Shown piece by piece: positions 8,793-18,325 of a stretch of 53,253 nt of DNA (its first letter is position 1; every line of letters begins with the position of its first letter). The translations under genes were made by a program, and so were the position numbers. Origin of the DNA: Stieleria sedimenti (lineage in GTDB: Bacteria; Planctomycetota; Planctomycetia; Pirellulales; Pirellulaceae); the NCBI RefSeq assembly GCF_025060895.1, contig NZ_JANZKV010000068.1, forward strand, positions 1 through 53,253. Direction: 5' to 3'. The notes below the pieces were generated by a model. That model did no database searches and had not been told where the DNA came from. It was given only the letters and a program-made list of their open reading frames with translations.

Positions 8793-9842
8793 CTACCGAT
8801 CCAACGTTTCCTCGCCACCGCTTCGCCCGGACAAATCGCCTCCGATCACCCGCACGCTTCCACGCCGCGGTCGAACCGATGCTCCGGTGTTCTCGGTCTC
8901 TTCATAGGCTTCGACGATGCGTTGCACCAATCGATGCCGGACAATGTCTTCGCCGGTCAATCGAATCATGCCGATCGCCTTGATCCGATGCAGTCGACGG
9001 ATGGCGTCTTTCAACCCGCTTGTCACTCCGCGCGGTAAATCGAGCTGCGTGGCGTCACCGCTGACCACCATCTTGCTGCGTTCCCCCATCCGCGTGAGAA
9101 ACATTTTCATTTGTGCGATCGTCGTATTTTGGGCTTCGTCCAAGATGATGAAGGCATCGTTGAGTGTCCGCCCCCGCATGTAGGCCAGTGGAATCACCTC
9201 AATGACTTCCTGCTCCATTAACTCACGCGCTTGGTCATAGTCAACCATTTCGCCCAGTGCGTCCAACAGTGGTCGCAGATAAGGGTTCAGCTTTGCGCGT
9301 AAGTCTCCGGGCAGAAAACCCAGACTTTCGCCGGCTTCCACGGCGGGGCGGACGAGGACGATCTTGCGAATCTGGCCGGCTTTGAGAGCCTCCACCGCGG
9401 TCGCCACCGCCAAATACGTCTTTCCACAGCCCGCCGGCCCGGTCGCGAAGGTCAAGTCGTATTCACGAATCGCATCGACGTACTTGGCTTGCCCTTCGGT
9501 TCGCGGACGAATTCTGCGGCCGGCATGCTGAATCGCAATGTCCTCGCTGCCGGACACCTTCAGTTTGGCCCCCGGCTCGACCTTGGCGCCCTCTTCGACC
9601 GCAGCCGTCTCCACGTCCTCGCCGCCGATCGCACCCTGCTTTTGAACTTTGTGCAGCAGTTTTTCCAAAGTACGCATCGCCCCGGAGACGCCCTCGCCCT
9701 CGCCGGCGATTCGCACTCGTCCGTTTCGATGCGTGATCGTGACATCGAATAACTGCCGCAGTTTTCGTAAATGTTGGTCTCGGGGACCGAAAAGCTGCAA
9801 CAACTCGTCGGGTGCCGTGACCGTTAATGTGGCTTCAGTCAT
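8793..9842 (-). CDS. phoH: PhoH-family ATPase
   Basis: A 349 aa PhoH-like P-loop NTPase. An N-terminal KH-like segment (about residues 1-65) precedes the ATPase core. The Walker A motif is GPAGCGKT at 135-142 and Walker B is in FIILDEAQN (about 230-240), followed by the sensor segment VVSGDATQLDLP. Family members are thought to act on RNA together with YbeY, and the arrangement phoH-pgpH-ybeY-CBS protein here is the typical cluster. It lies 27 bases upstream of pgpH on the same strand. The C-terminus (last 30 residues) is Arg/Gly-rich. Confidence 0.95.
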   Translation of the reverse strand: MTEATLTVTAPDELLQLFGPRDQHLRKLRQLFDVTITHRNGRVRIAGEGEGVSGAMRTLEKLLHKVQKQGAIGGEDVETAAVEEGAKVEPGAKLKVSGSEDIAIQHAGRRIRPRTEGQAKYVDAIREYDLTFATGPAGCGKTYLAVATAVEALKAGQIRKIVLVRPAVEAGESLGFLPGDLRAKLNPYLRPLLDALGEMVDYDQARELMEQEVIEVIPLAYMRGRTLNDAFIILDEAQNTTIAQMKMFLTRMGERSKMVVSGDATQLDLPRGVTSGLKDAIRRLHRIKAIGMIRLTGEDIVRHRLVQRIVEAYEETENTGASVRPRRGSVRVIGGDLSGRSGGEETLDR

Positions 9843-9972
9843 TCGGTTTAGGCCGACCTCTCGGCCATCAGGTTGGGTTGATCCTGTCGAGCTGTTCCAG
9901 TCGAGCGGCTCATGTCCAGGATCACGACGTAATCAATCAATCGTATCGACTTCACCAGAAGAAGACACCGCA

Positions 9973-10968
9973 TTATGGGCCACCAACACCGGTGGCGAAG
10001 CAGAAAAATGCCGGCACGCTCGCTGCAAGCAACGAGTCGGTCACGTCCCACACCCCCCCCAATCCGGGCAGCAGGTTGCCGCTGTCCTTGACGCCGGAAT
10101 CCCGTTTAAACAGGGATTCAGCCAGGTCTCCCACCATGCCCGAGATCGCCAGCACCGGTCCCAGCACGATCGCCCCGACCCAGGATGGGGCCAAAAGTGC
10201 GGATAAACCGGTTTTAACGGCGGTCTCGTTCATCACCGTCGTAGTGTCCGCCGGACGTGCCAATAGTGCCGGAAACAAAAACGCCAGCGCTAAATAGGCC
10301 ACGATGGTCGACGCCAAAATGCCCCCGATTGCGCCTTCGATCGTTTTTCCGGGCGACAGTCGCGGGATCAATTTGTGTCGCCCCAGCGCCCGGCCCGAAA
10401 AATACGCTCCCGCATCGGCCACTTTGGTGACCAGGATCGTCGTCACCAAGGCGGCGAGTCCGAAACGGCCCGCTGTCGGCTCCGCGTGCAGGCCACGGAG
10501 TGCGATCAGCATCGCCATCGGCACTCCGACATACATCGAAACGAAAATCGCCGCCGAGGTTCGCCGGATCGCGTCACCCGGGGTTTCGTCGCCGCCTTTT
10601 CCGTATTCTCGCATCTCGGCGATCAAGCTCAGAAACACCGCCGCCGTCGCGGCCAGCACGATCCAGCCCAATCGGCCGACGGGGCAATCTTTCGGATAAT
10701 CATTCGTCCCCAGCACCCACAAGAACGGGACCGCCGCCGATGACGCGACCAGCGTGGCACCGACCACCGCGACCGTCCGACGGACCGGTTGCCCGCCCGC
10801 GGAGAGCATCACCGCGATTTCCCATGCCGTGCCGATCGCAAAAAACAGCAGCAGCGGCAACAGCCAGACGCCATCAGCACCCGGAATGCGGATCGAGTAG
10901 TCGAGCGACAATAAACCGAGGACGATCACAATCAAGATCGCGCTGGTTCTCAAACGATCACGCAGCAT
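9973..10968 (-). CDS. cdsA: Phosphatidate cytidylyltransferase
   Basis: CdsA makes CDP-diacylglycerol from phosphatidate and CTP at the cytoplasmic membrane, the branch point of phospholipid synthesis. The protein (331 aa from the ATG at 10968) has about eight hydrophobic segments. The C-terminal family signature is SLFKRDSGVKDSG...LGGVWDVTDS, in which the usual HGG...DRxD reads LGG...DVTD, still with both Asp residues. The ATG overlaps the uppS stop as TGATG, indicating translational coupling. A TTG one codon upstream is possible but less likely. The 130-base gap before phoH is the largest in this run and may carry a promoter. Confidence 0.93.
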   Translation of the reverse strand: MLRDRLRTSAILIVIVLGLLSLDYSIRIPGADGVWLLPLLLFFAIGTAWEIAVMLSAGGQPVRRTVAVVGATLVASSAAVPFLWVLGTNDYPKDCPVGRLGWIVLAATAAVFLSLIAEMREYGKGGDETPGDAIRRTSAAIFVSMYVGVPMAMLIALRGLHAEPTAGRFGLAALVTTILVTKVADAGAYFSGRALGRHKLIPRLSPGKTIEGAIGGILASTIVAYLALAFLFPALLARPADTTTVMNETAVKTGLSALLAPSWVGAIVLGPVLAISGMVGDLAESLFKRDSGVKDSGNLLPGLGGVWDVTDSLLAASVPAFFCFATGVGGP

Positions 10969-11777
10969 CAAGTCTCACCGAACGTTGATTCGACAGGTGT
11001 TTCCGAAAGCCCGCCGAAGCGTCGGTCCCTGCACCCGAAACTCTCCAGCGCCGCCGCGAATTCCTGGCGGCTGAAATCAGGCCAACAGGTTTCTGTGACC
11101 CACAACTCGGCATAGCTGAGTTGCCATAGCAAGAAATTGCTCACCCGCATTTCGCCTCCGGTACGGATCATCAGATCGACATCCGGTAAACCCGCGGTGT
11201 AGAGCCGCTGCGTGATGGCTTGTTCGTCGATGGCGTCTGCGTCCAACCGCCCGGCCTGGACATCGCGACAAATCGATCTCGCCGCCATCGCCAGCTCATC
11301 ACGCCCGCCATAATCAATCGCGAGCACTAGCTGAGTCCCCGGGTTGTCCGCTGAAACCTCGATCGTTCGATCCATTTCGACCAAGACGCTTTCGGGCAAT
11401 CGATCGCGTCGCCCGATCACCTTCAGCCGCAGGCCCTGCTTCATGATCAACTCGCGCTCCTCGACCAGGTATTGCTCGAGCAGCTGCATCAGGAATTCGA
11501 GTTCCGCTTTGGGGCGTTTCCAGTTTTCGCTGGAAAGGCAATACAGGGTGACCGCTTCGATTCCCAGTTCGGTGCACGTCTCGCTGACCATCCTGACCGA
11601 ATCGACGCCACGGCGATGGCCTTCGATTCGCGGCATGCCGCGCGATTGAGCCCAGCGACCGTTGCCGTCCATGATGATCGCAACATGATCGGGCAAACGC
11701 GTGGTCGCCACTTTCGGATCGACACTGCGAGCATCGTCGGTTTCCGCAGGCTTTGAGTCAGGGATCTTTGCGTTCAT
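10968..11777 (-). CDS. uppS: Undecaprenyl (polyprenyl) diphosphate synthase
   Basis: A cis-prenyltransferase that elongates farnesyl diphosphate with isopentenyl diphosphate to the C55 carrier used for peptidoglycan and other envelope polymers. The N-terminal motif HVAIIMDGNGRWA carries the catalytic Asp37. Downstream YCLSSENWKRP and the C-terminal DLMIRTGGEMRVSNFLLWQ are characteristic of bacterial UppS. The first 28 residues are an extra polar leader. It starts 7 bases after the purA stop and overlaps cdsA, so the three are probably one transcript. uppS-cdsA adjacency is common in bacteria. Confidence 0.97.
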   Translation of the reverse strand: MNAKIPDSKPAETDDARSVDPKVATTRLPDHVAIIMDGNGRWAQSRGMPRIEGHRRGVDSVRMVSETCTELGIEAVTLYCLSSENWKRPKAELEFLMQLLEQYLVEERELIMKQGLRLKVIGRRDRLPESVLVEMDRTIEVSADNPGTQLVLAIDYGGRDELAMAARSICRDVQAGRLDADAIDEQAITQRLYTAGLPDVDLMIRTGGEMRVSNFLLWQLSYAELWVTETCWPDFSRQEFAAALESFGCRDRRFGGLSETPVESTFGET

Positions 11778-11784
11778 CGGTCGC

Positions 11785-13113
11785 TCAGGCTCCGATCGGC
11801 TGCAAATTCAACTCGTCGGATTGCTTCGTGAAAATGGTTTGAGCACGGTCGGGGCCGACCGACAACACGCCGACCGGGATTCCGACGAGGGCTTCGATTC
11901 GACGCACATAGGCCAGCGCGCCCTCCGGGAAATCCTCTTCGCGACGCACGTCATCGACCGGTTGTTTCCAGCCCGGAATCGTTTCGTAGATCGGTTTGCA
12001 ACGGCGAAGCTGGTCGGCATGGCCTGGGAATCGTGTGATCCGCTCGCCGTCCAATTCATACGCGACACAAATCTTGAGTTCATCCAAGTGCGCCAGCACG
12101 TCCATCATCATCAACGCCAATCGGGTCACGCCGCTCAGTCGTGCCGTGTAGCGAACCGCAACCGCATCGAACCATCCACAGCGCCGAGGACGCCCGGTCG
12201 TTGTCCCAAATTCATTGCCCAGCTTGCGAATCCGATCGCCCGTTTCGTCTTCCAGTTCCGTCACGAACGGCCCGCCACCGACGCGGGTGCTGTAGGCCTT
12301 ACAAACGCCCAGGACCGTATTGATCCAGCGCGGCGGCACCCCGGCACCGGCACAGACGCCGACGCCGCTGCTGTTGCTGCTGGTGACAAATGGATACGTG
12401 CCGTGATCGATGTCCAGCAGAGCCCCTTGCGCTCCTTCAAACAGGATCCGTTTGTCCTGCTCGGCGGCATCCAGCAATGTATCGGTCGTGTCGGCAATCA
12501 TGCCCTGCAAACGGTTCGCCCAGCGGGTTGCTTGAGCGATGACCTTGTCGGCGGCGATCGAGTCGAGTTCCTCCTCGGACGCCCCCATGTTTCGCAAGAT
12601 CGCCAGTTTCTGTTCCGCGACCGTCCGGATGCGTTCATCTCGGCCGGGTTGGACCAAGTCGGTCATGCGGATCGCGTGGGTGCGTCCCACCTTGTCCCGA
12701 TAACATGGTCCGATGCCTCGATTGGTCGTTCCGATCGACTCGCCACGCAGCGCGGTCGCGTTGATTTGACGGTCTTCGGCCATGTGCCACGGCATGACCA
12801 GGTGGGCCCGCTCGCTGATTTGCAGGTTTTCGTCGCAGTTGACTCCGCGGGGGGCAAGTCCCTCCATCTCGCCGATCATGGTCTCGGGGTTGATCACCAC
12901 ACCGGGGGTGATCAGATTCTGGACCCCACGATGCAGGATTCCGCTGGGGATATGGTGCAATTTGTAGACTTCATCGCCGACAACCACCGTGTGGCCGGCG
13001 TTCGCTCCGCCCTGATAACGGACGACCAAATCAAATTGTGAAGCCAGCAAATCAACTAATTTGCCCTTCGCTTCATCACCCCACTGCAAACCAATGACGC
13101 AAGTTCCCGACAC
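11785..13113 (-). CDS. purA: Adenylosuccinate synthase
   Basis: PurA joins IMP and aspartate with GTP to give adenylosuccinate, the first committed step to AMP. The N-terminal P-loop-like motif [11 protein letters not shown] has Ala where many enzymes have Gly. [10 protein letters not shown] and the IMP/GTP-contact segments ([28 protein letters not shown]) are intact. Two GTG starts are possible; the one at 13113 ([12 protein letters not shown], 442 aa) is preferred because GGAG lies 8 bases upstream, whereas at 13122 it would touch the start codon. No ATG lies in range. It opens the purA-uppS-cdsA run and diverges from cysD. Confidence 0.97.
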   Translation of the reverse strand: MSGTCVIGLQWGDEAKGKLVDLLASQFDLVVRYQGGANAGHTVVVGDEVYKLHHIPSGILHRGVQNLITPGVVINPETMIGEMEGLAPRGVNCDENLQISERAHLVMPWHMAEDRQINATALRGESIGTTNRGIGPCYRDKVGRTHAIRMTDLVQPGRDERIRTVAEQKLAILRNMGASEEELDSIAADKVIAQATRWANRLQGMIADTTDTLLDAAEQDKRILFEGAQGALLDIDHGTYPFVTSSNSSGVGVCAGAGVPPRWINTVLGVCKAYSTRVGGGPFVTELEDETGDRIRKLGNEFGTTTGRPRRCGWFDAVAVRYTARLSGVTRLALMMMDVLAHLDELKICVAYELDGERITRFPGHADQLRRCKPIYETIPGWKQPVDDVRREEDFPEGALAYVRRIEALVGIPVGVLSVGPDRAQTIFTKQSDELNLQPIGA

Positions 13114-13222
13114 CAGAATCACTCCGGAAAAATTGATGAGGCCGGGAAGATTTTGTTCCCCGGCGCAGAATCCCAGAGCCTAAGCCCCAACACCCCGAAT
13201 GGCAACGGGAGAGAGAAAGGAG

Positions 13223-13380
13223 TTCTAAGTTCCAGGTTCCAAGTTCCAAGTTCCAGGTCAGTTGGCAGTTGGCAGAAAAATGGGGGGCAGAAAAATGCGT
13301 GGGGAAAAACAGAAGCAGACAAGAAAATAGGTGACAAGAAAATTTCGAACCATTCTTAAAACCTGGAACCTGGAACCTGG
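13223..13380. repeat. Heptamer-like tandem repeats forming an inverted pair, purA/cysD gap
   Basis: Bases 13223-13258 hold tandem copies of 7-base units of the type TTCCAAG/TTCCAGG. Bases 13361-13380 hold the reverse complement (ACCTGGA ACCTGGA ACCTGG), so the two blocks could pair across about 100 bases. Between them lie further short direct repeats: CAGTTGG twice at 13258-13273, GGCAGAAAAATG twice, and GACAAGAAAAT twice around 13318-13343. The whole 380-base gap between the divergent genes purA and cysD must also carry their promoters. No clear coding sequence is seen. Confidence 0.7.
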
Positions 13381-13493
13381 ATTTCAAACTGACCATTCCC
13401 TCTCTTAAAACTGCAACTCTCTGCCTATACTCCCTCGGCCGGGCAAGCCATGTCCGGCGCCAAAGTTAAATTCCCCACCCTTACGGCGTCCTG

Positions 13494-14405
13494 ATGTCGG
13501 ATTACAACCTGACCCACCTAAAACAGCTGGAAGCGGAGAGCATTCATATTTTCCGCGAGGTGGCTGCAGAATTCCAAAATCCCGTGATGCTCTACAGCGT
13601 CGGCAAAGACTCTGCAGTGCTGCTCCACCTGGCTCTCAAGGCCTTCGCTCCGGCCAAACCTCCGTTTCCCTTGCTGCACGTGGACACGACGTGGAAGTTC
13701 AAGGAGATGTACGAGTTCCGGGACAATTATGTCGCCAAGGAATTGGGGCTGGATCTGATCGTGTACATCAACAAAGACGGCCTCAAGCACGACATCAAGC
13801 CATGGGAGGACAGCGAGCGTCACACCGAGATCATGAAGACCGACGCGCTCAAGGCCGCTCTGGATCAATACGGTTTTGACGCCGCCTTCGGTGGGGCGCG
13901 TCGCGACGAAGAAAAATCGCGGGCCAAGGAACGGGTTTTCAGCTTTCGCGACAAAGGCCACCGCTGGGACCCCAAGAATCAACGACCCGAGCTTTGGAAC
14001 CTCTACAACGCACGCGTCAACAAGGGTGAGTCGATCCGCGTGTTCCCGATGAGCAACTGGACGGAACTGGACGTCTGGCAATACATCCATCTGGAAAATA
14101 TCCCGATCGTGCCACTTTACCTGTCGACCAAGCGCAAGGTCGTCGAGCGGGACGGAATCCTGATCATGCGTAACGACGACCGCATGCCGCTGTTGGAAGG
14201 CGAAGTCGAAGAGGAAAAGATGGTGCGGTTCCGAACGTTGGGCTGCTACCCGCTGTCCGGTGCGGTCGAATCCGAAGCGACCGATCTGGTGGACGTGATC
14301 CAGGAGATGTTGCTGACGACGACCAGCGAGCGACAGGGACGTGTGATTGACAAAGACGAAGGCGGAGTCGGCATGCAAAAGAAAAAAGAACGGGGCTATT
14401 TCTAG
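13494..14405 (+). CDS. cysD: Sulfate adenylyltransferase subunit 2 (small subunit)
   Basis: CysD is the catalytic ATP pyrophosphatase-type subunit of ATP sulfurylase, making adenosine 5-phosphosulfate from sulfate and ATP with the GTPase CysN. The PP-loop motif [14 protein letters not shown] lies at about residues 34-47. [16 protein letters not shown] and the C-terminal [12 protein letters not shown] are typical. The length of 303 aa matches the family. The ATG at 13494 is at the expected place, but no strong ribosome binding site precedes it. It is followed after 116 bases by the cysN-cysC fusion, and together they form the sulfate-activation operon. Confidence 0.97.
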   Translation: MSDYNLTHLKQLEAESIHIFREVAAEFQNPVMLYSVGKDSAVLLHLALKAFAPAKPPFPLLHVDTTWKFKEMYEFRDNYVAKELGLDLIVYINKDGLKHDIKPWEDSERHTEIMKTDALKAALDQYGFDAAFGGARRDEEKSRAKERVFSFRDKGHRWDPKNQRPELWNLYNARVNKGESIRVFPMSNWTELDVWQYIHLENIPIVPLYLSTKRKVVERDGILIMRNDDRMPLLEGEVEEEKMVRFRTLGCYPLSGAVESEATDLVDVIQEMLLTTTSERQGRVIDKDEGGVGMQKKKERGYF

Positions 14406-14521
14406 CCATCGGTCACCGCTTTCTACCACCGGTCCATCCGCCAACGCCTCGGCCATCGAAGCCTTCGTCACCAAAGCCTCTGCTTCGGCCGCGCCCCCCT
14501 CACCCCCTTTCACCAGCAACC

Positions 14522-16462
14522 ATGTCTCACCAGTCTGACCTCATCGCAACCGACATCAACGCCTATCTCAAGCAACATGAGAACAAGCAACTCTTGCGGT
14601 TCATCACGTGCGGCAGCGTGGACGATGGCAAGAGCACGTTGATCGGACGTCTGCTGTACGACTCCAAGTTGGTTTACGAAGACGAATTGGCCAAGGTCCA
14701 ATCGGATTCCGCCAAACAGGGATCGACCGGCGGAAACTTTGACCCGTCCCTGTTCATGGATGGATTGAAGGAAGAGCGAGAACAAGGCATCACGATCGAT
14801 GTCGCCTACCGCTACTTCAGCACCGCGAAGCGAAAGTTCATCATCGCCGACACCCCCGGCCATGAACAATACACGCGAAACATGGCGACCGGAGCCTCGT
14901 CCGCGGATCTGGCCATCCTGATGATCGATGCCCGTCACGGCGTGTTGACGCAGACCCGGCGGCATTCGTTTATCGTGTCGCTGCTCGGGATTCGTCACGT
15001 CGTCGTGGCCATCAATAAGATGGACTTGATCGAGTTTTCCGAAAAAAAATACGAATCGATTTGCGACGACTACCGGTCCTTTGCCACGCGACTGGATCTT
15101 CCCGACCTGCACTTCATTCCGATCAGCGCGCTCAACGGTGACAACGTTGTCGATCGCAGCAAGTCGATGCCCTGGTACACCGGGACGACGCTGATGGGTT
15201 TCCTGGAATCGGTTTACATCGGCAGCGATCGCAACCTGCAAGATTTCCGGTTCCCCGTCCAATTGGTCAATCGTCCCAACCTGGATTTCCGCGGCTTCTG
15301 CGGGACGGTCGCCTCCGGGATCATTCGTCCCGGCGAAGAGATCATGGTGCTACCGAGCAAGCGAACCTCGAAAGTGAAATCGATCGTGACCTACGAGGGT
15401 GAACTCGAGGAAGCCTATGCTCCGCTGTCGGTCACGCTGACACTGGAAGACGAAATCGATGCCTCACGCGGAGACATGATCGTTCGCCCGGGAAACCTTC
15501 CCAAGTCGCGAGATTCGATCCAGGCCATGTTGGTTTGGATGGGCGAAGAGCCGATGGTGCCCGGCAAGACGTACCTGTTTAAACACACCACGCAAACCGT
15601 TCCCGGGACGATCGACACGCTCAACTATCGAGTCGACGTCAACACGCTGCACCGAAGCCCCGCCCCCGAATTGGAACTCAACGCCATCGGCCGCGTCGGT
15701 ATTTCGTTTTCTGCACCGATCCATTTTGATGCCTATCGCCGCAACCGTTCCACCGGCGCGTTCATCGTGATCGACCGGATCACCAATGCGACCGTCGCCG
15801 CGGGGATGATCCTGGATAAATCGGGTGACGGTGGGGCGAAATCGGTCTGGGACGAAGAGGAAGCCGGCGATCGCGACGACAATGCACCGGTCTCCGCGGT
15901 CACCGCCGAAGAACGCGCCGCCCGGTTCGGACAACAACCGGCCACGGTGTTGCTGACCGGATTGACCGGGTCGGGCAAGACCGCCATCGGCCAAGCCCTG
16001 GAACGCAAGCTGTTCGACAGTGGTCGGGCCGTTTCGGTCATCGACGGTGAACACGTCCGCAAGGGCCTCTCACGTGACCTTGGCTTTAGCGCCAACGATC
16101 GCAGTGAAAATCTTCGTCGAAGCGCCCACCTGGCACACACGCTGAACGAAGCCGGCATGATTTGCGTCGCCTGCTTTGTCGCCCCCAGCGAGGAGGTTCG
16201 CCAGAAAGTGGCTCGCGTGATCGGCGAAGAACGCTTCCTGGTCGTGCATGTTGCGACGCCCGTGGAAGTCTGTCGCCGGCGTGACGAGAAAGGCCAGTAC
16301 GCCCAAGCCGACGCCGGTGAATTGCTGAACTTCCCCGGAGTCACGGCCCCGTACGACACTCCGCCCAACCCCGATGTTACCCTCGATGCGTCCCAACAGA
16401 CCATCGACGAGTGCGTCAACCAAATCATCGAAGCGCTACGGAAAAAAAAGATCATCAAATAA
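14522..16462 (+). CDS. cysNC: Bifunctional sulfate adenylyltransferase subunit 1 / adenylylsulfate kinase
   Basis: A 646 aa fusion of CysN (GTPase subunit of ATP sulfurylase, about residues 1-440) and CysC (APS kinase, about 470-646). The GTPase half has GSVDDGKST (31-39), [12 protein letters not shown] and NKMD, followed by elongation-factor-like beta-barrel domains. The kinase half has the P-loop GLTGSGKT near residue 480 and [16 protein letters not shown], which binds APS. Fusion lets APS made with CysD pass directly to PAPS formation. The linker between the halves (about 440-470) is acidic. It ends in AT-rich codons and is followed by dispersed repeats. Confidence 0.97.
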   Translation: MSHQSDLIATDINAYLKQHENKQLLRFITCGSVDDGKSTLIGRLLYDSKLVYEDELAKVQSDSAKQGSTGGNFDPSLFMDGLKEEREQGITIDVAYRYFSTAKRKFIIADTPGHEQYTRNMATGASSADLAILMIDARHGVLTQTRRHSFIVSLLGIRHVVVAINKMDLIEFSEKKYESICDDYRSFATRLDLPDLHFIPISALNGDNVVDRSKSMPWYTGTTLMGFLESVYIGSDRNLQDFRFPVQLVNRPNLDFRGFCGTVASGIIRPGEEIMVLPSKRTSKVKSIVTYEGELEEAYAPLSVTLTLEDEIDASRGDMIVRPGNLPKSRDSIQAMLVWMGEEPMVPGKTYLFKHTTQTVPGTIDTLNYRVDVNTLHRSPAPELELNAIGRVGISFSAPIHFDAYRRNRSTGAFIVIDRITNATVAAGMILDKSGDGGAKSVWDEEEAGDRDDNAPVSAVTAEERAARFGQQPATVLLTGLTGSGKTAIGQALERKLFDSGRAVSVIDGEHVRKGLSRDLGFSANDRSENLRRSAHLAHTLNEAGMICVACFVAPSEEVRQKVARVIGEERFLVVHVATPVEVCRRRDEKGQYAQADAGELLNFPGVTAPYDTPPNPDVTLDASQQTIDECVNQIIEALRKKKIIK

Positions 16463-16666
16463 GTGGCGTAAGCTTCCAGCTTGCGATTCCCCGCCACCAC
16501 GGGTGGCGTACCGGCTTGTTGATTGAGTGGGATCACACGTGGGATTAGCCGTATCGCGCGAGCGTACGGGCCTCGACCATCACGAAAACGCCCGCCTGCC
16601 CGTAGGCTCGCGCCAAACGGCTGATTGAATCATCAGGCCGATACGCTTCCAGCTTGCGATTCCCCG
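16463..16666. repeat. Composite intergenic repeat block (families A and C)
   Basis: Two copies of a unit with core CTTCCAGCTTGCGATTCC (family C) lie at 16463-16492 and 16644-16665 and flank a paired palindrome (family A). The left arm at 16544-16572 reads toward AGCGTACGGGCC; the right arm at 16598-16625 contains GCTCGCGCCAAACGGCTGAT. The same elements recur at 41308-41389 and 50565-50761. No gene is seen in 16463-16752. Confidence 0.8.
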
Positions 16667-16752
16667 GCAAACAGCACGTTTACCCCACGGAAGGTCGTCG
16701 TGCAGTTAAGATCGAGCGTTCCAGTCGATTGAACACACACCGAGGAGTCTCG

Positions 16753-18171
16753 ATGATCGATCGCTTTCCCGCTGCCCTACGCTCAGCCTTTTGCGGTTTG
16801 CTGTTGGTCTTCACCGCCGACCGGCTGGTAGCCGCACCGCCAGATTTGGACGACCCGGCGACGCAGCAGCGAATCCGTTCGCTTGTTCAGCCGTATCTCG
16901 ATTCCGAGCAGGTCGTCGGTCTCTCGTTGGGACTGCTCGCGGGGGATTCCTCGGCGACGTTCCACTTTGGCAAGACTTCCCATCGCGGTGAAGAGCCGAC
17001 CGATCAAACGGTTTATGAAATCGGCTCGGTCTCGAAAGTCTTTACGGGAATCCTTCTCGCCGACGCGGTCGTCCAAGGCAAAGTCAAGCTGGATCAGGAT
17101 GCCGCCGATCTGTTGCCCGCTGGTGCCAGGATGCCCGATTCAAACGGCAAGACGATCTCGCTGTTGGATCTTTCGGTCCATCGGTCGGGACTGCCGAGAT
17201 TGCCGAGCAACATGAAGAACGTCGGCGGTGAAAATCCCTATGCCGATTACACCTCCCAGCTCGCCCTCGAGTTCCTGGACGACTATGCGTTGACCCGCGA
17301 TCCGGGCGACAAGATGGAGTACTCGAACTTTGCGGTTTCGTTTCTCGGCTATCTGCTCTGTCACCAAGCCGACAAATCGTACGACCAACTGTTGTCCCAA
17401 CGCATCGCCAAACCACTGGGAATGACCAGCACCACGGTGACCGGCGATGCCGAAGTCCTCAAGCGTCTTGCGATCGGCCACAGCACACCGGGAAAGCCGC
17501 ATTCGACGTGGGAGTTTGCCGACCTGCCCGGTGCCGGCGGGATCCGCAGCACCGTCACGGACATGCTGCGGTTTGCCAAGTCGAATCTCGATCCGCCGGA
17601 CGACGACTTGGGAAAAGCTCTCCAGCTTGCTTGGAAACAACATCGCGGCGGCGACGCCAAGGACTTTGCGATGGGGCTCGGTTGGCACATCGCCCGAGAC
17701 GGATCGACGCGGTGGCACAACGGACAGACCGGCGGCTACCATGCCATGTTGTTCGTCAGCCGCGAGGTTCCGGCGGCCGTCGTGTTGCTGACCAACACGG
17801 CAACCATGGAAGTCGACGTGCTGGCCGAAGACTTGATTCGCATGTTGGCCGGTGCGGTGGTCGAGCCCCGAAAGTTTCAATCGACGATCGACGTGCCGCT
17901 GGCGAAGATGAAACGGTGCGAAGGCCGTTACCAAATCGCGCCCGGAGCTGTGTTTGACGTCAGCATTGCGAAAGGCCGGTTGATGGTGCAATTGAGCGGC
18001 CAACCCGCGTTTGAAGTCTTTCCCAAATCGGAGACGGAATGGTTTTACAAGATCGTCCGGGCCACGTTGACGTTTAAAGACGAGCAGAACGGGCGATTCA
18101 AAGCGTTGGAGCTGTTTCAAAACGGCATCCGCGTCTCCGCCACACGAATCGAACCGGCCGGCGCCGAGTAA
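16753..18171 (+). CDS. Secreted serine hydrolase, beta-lactamase (class C) / penicillin-binding fold
   Basis: A 472 aa protein of the beta-lactamase/AmpC-like serine hydrolase family with an N-terminal signal peptide (hydrophobic 11-28, likely cut after VAA). The active-site triad of motifs is SVSK (Ser92, Lys95), Tyr190-Ser-Asn, and HNGQTGG at 322-328. A C-terminal domain of about 100 residues (from about 375) resembles the lipocalin-like tails common in this family. The substrate cannot be read from sequence; D-Ala peptides, esters or beta-lactams are all possible. The ATG at 16753 follows GAGGAG with 5 bases spacing, which excludes an upstream in-frame extension to 16654. It is convergent with glgP. 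Confidence 0.9.
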   Translation: MIDRFPAALRSAFCGLLLVFTADRLVAAPPDLDDPATQQRIRSLVQPYLDSEQVVGLSLGLLAGDSSATFHFGKTSHRGEEPTDQTVYEIGSVSKVFTGILLADAVVQGKVKLDQDAADLLPAGARMPDSNGKTISLLDLSVHRSGLPRLPSNMKNVGGENPYADYTSQLALEFLDDYALTRDPGDKMEYSNFAVSFLGYLLCHQADKSYDQLLSQRIAKPLGMTSTTVTGDAEVLKRLAIGHSTPGKPHSTWEFADLPGAGGIRSTVTDMLRFAKSNLDPPDDDLGKALQLAWKQHRGGDAKDFAMGLGWHIARDGSTRWHNGQTGGYHAMLFVSREVPAAVVLLTNTATMEVDVLAEDLIRMLAGAVVEPRKFQSTIDVPLAKMKRCEGRYQIAPGAVFDVSIAKGRLMVQLSGQPAFEVFPKSETEWFYKIVRATLTFKDEQNGRFKALELFQNGIRVSATRIEPAGAE

Positions 18172-18249
18172 ACGATCGGCCTATCGACGCGAGCCGACGG
18201 GGTTCGCTCAGCGACCGGCGGAGAATCAATGTCGGATTTTTCCCAATGG

Positions 18250-18268
18250 GAGAGGCGGGAAGCCTCTC
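18250..18268. terminator. Candidate bidirectional stem-loop between convergent genes
   Basis: GAGAGGC and GCCTCTC form a 7-bp stem around a 5-base loop in the 154-base gap between the convergent serine hydrolase and glgP genes. There is no clear T-run on either side, so the terminator role is inferred from position. Confidence 0.3.
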
Positions 18269-18325
18269 CGGAAGCCTTTCGCACTGAACGCCGGAGCGAA
18301 CCTGCTGAGTTCAAACGAATCTCAG

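Noticed and set aside
11701-13041. 446-codon open frame on the plus strand
   Set aside because: It is antisense to purA, has no family features or ribosome binding site, and its composition is that of an opposite-strand shadow in GC-rich DNA.
16654-16752. Upstream in-frame extension of the serine hydrolase
   Set aside because: A GAGGAG ribosome binding site and a signal peptide begin at 16753; the extension would run through a repeat.
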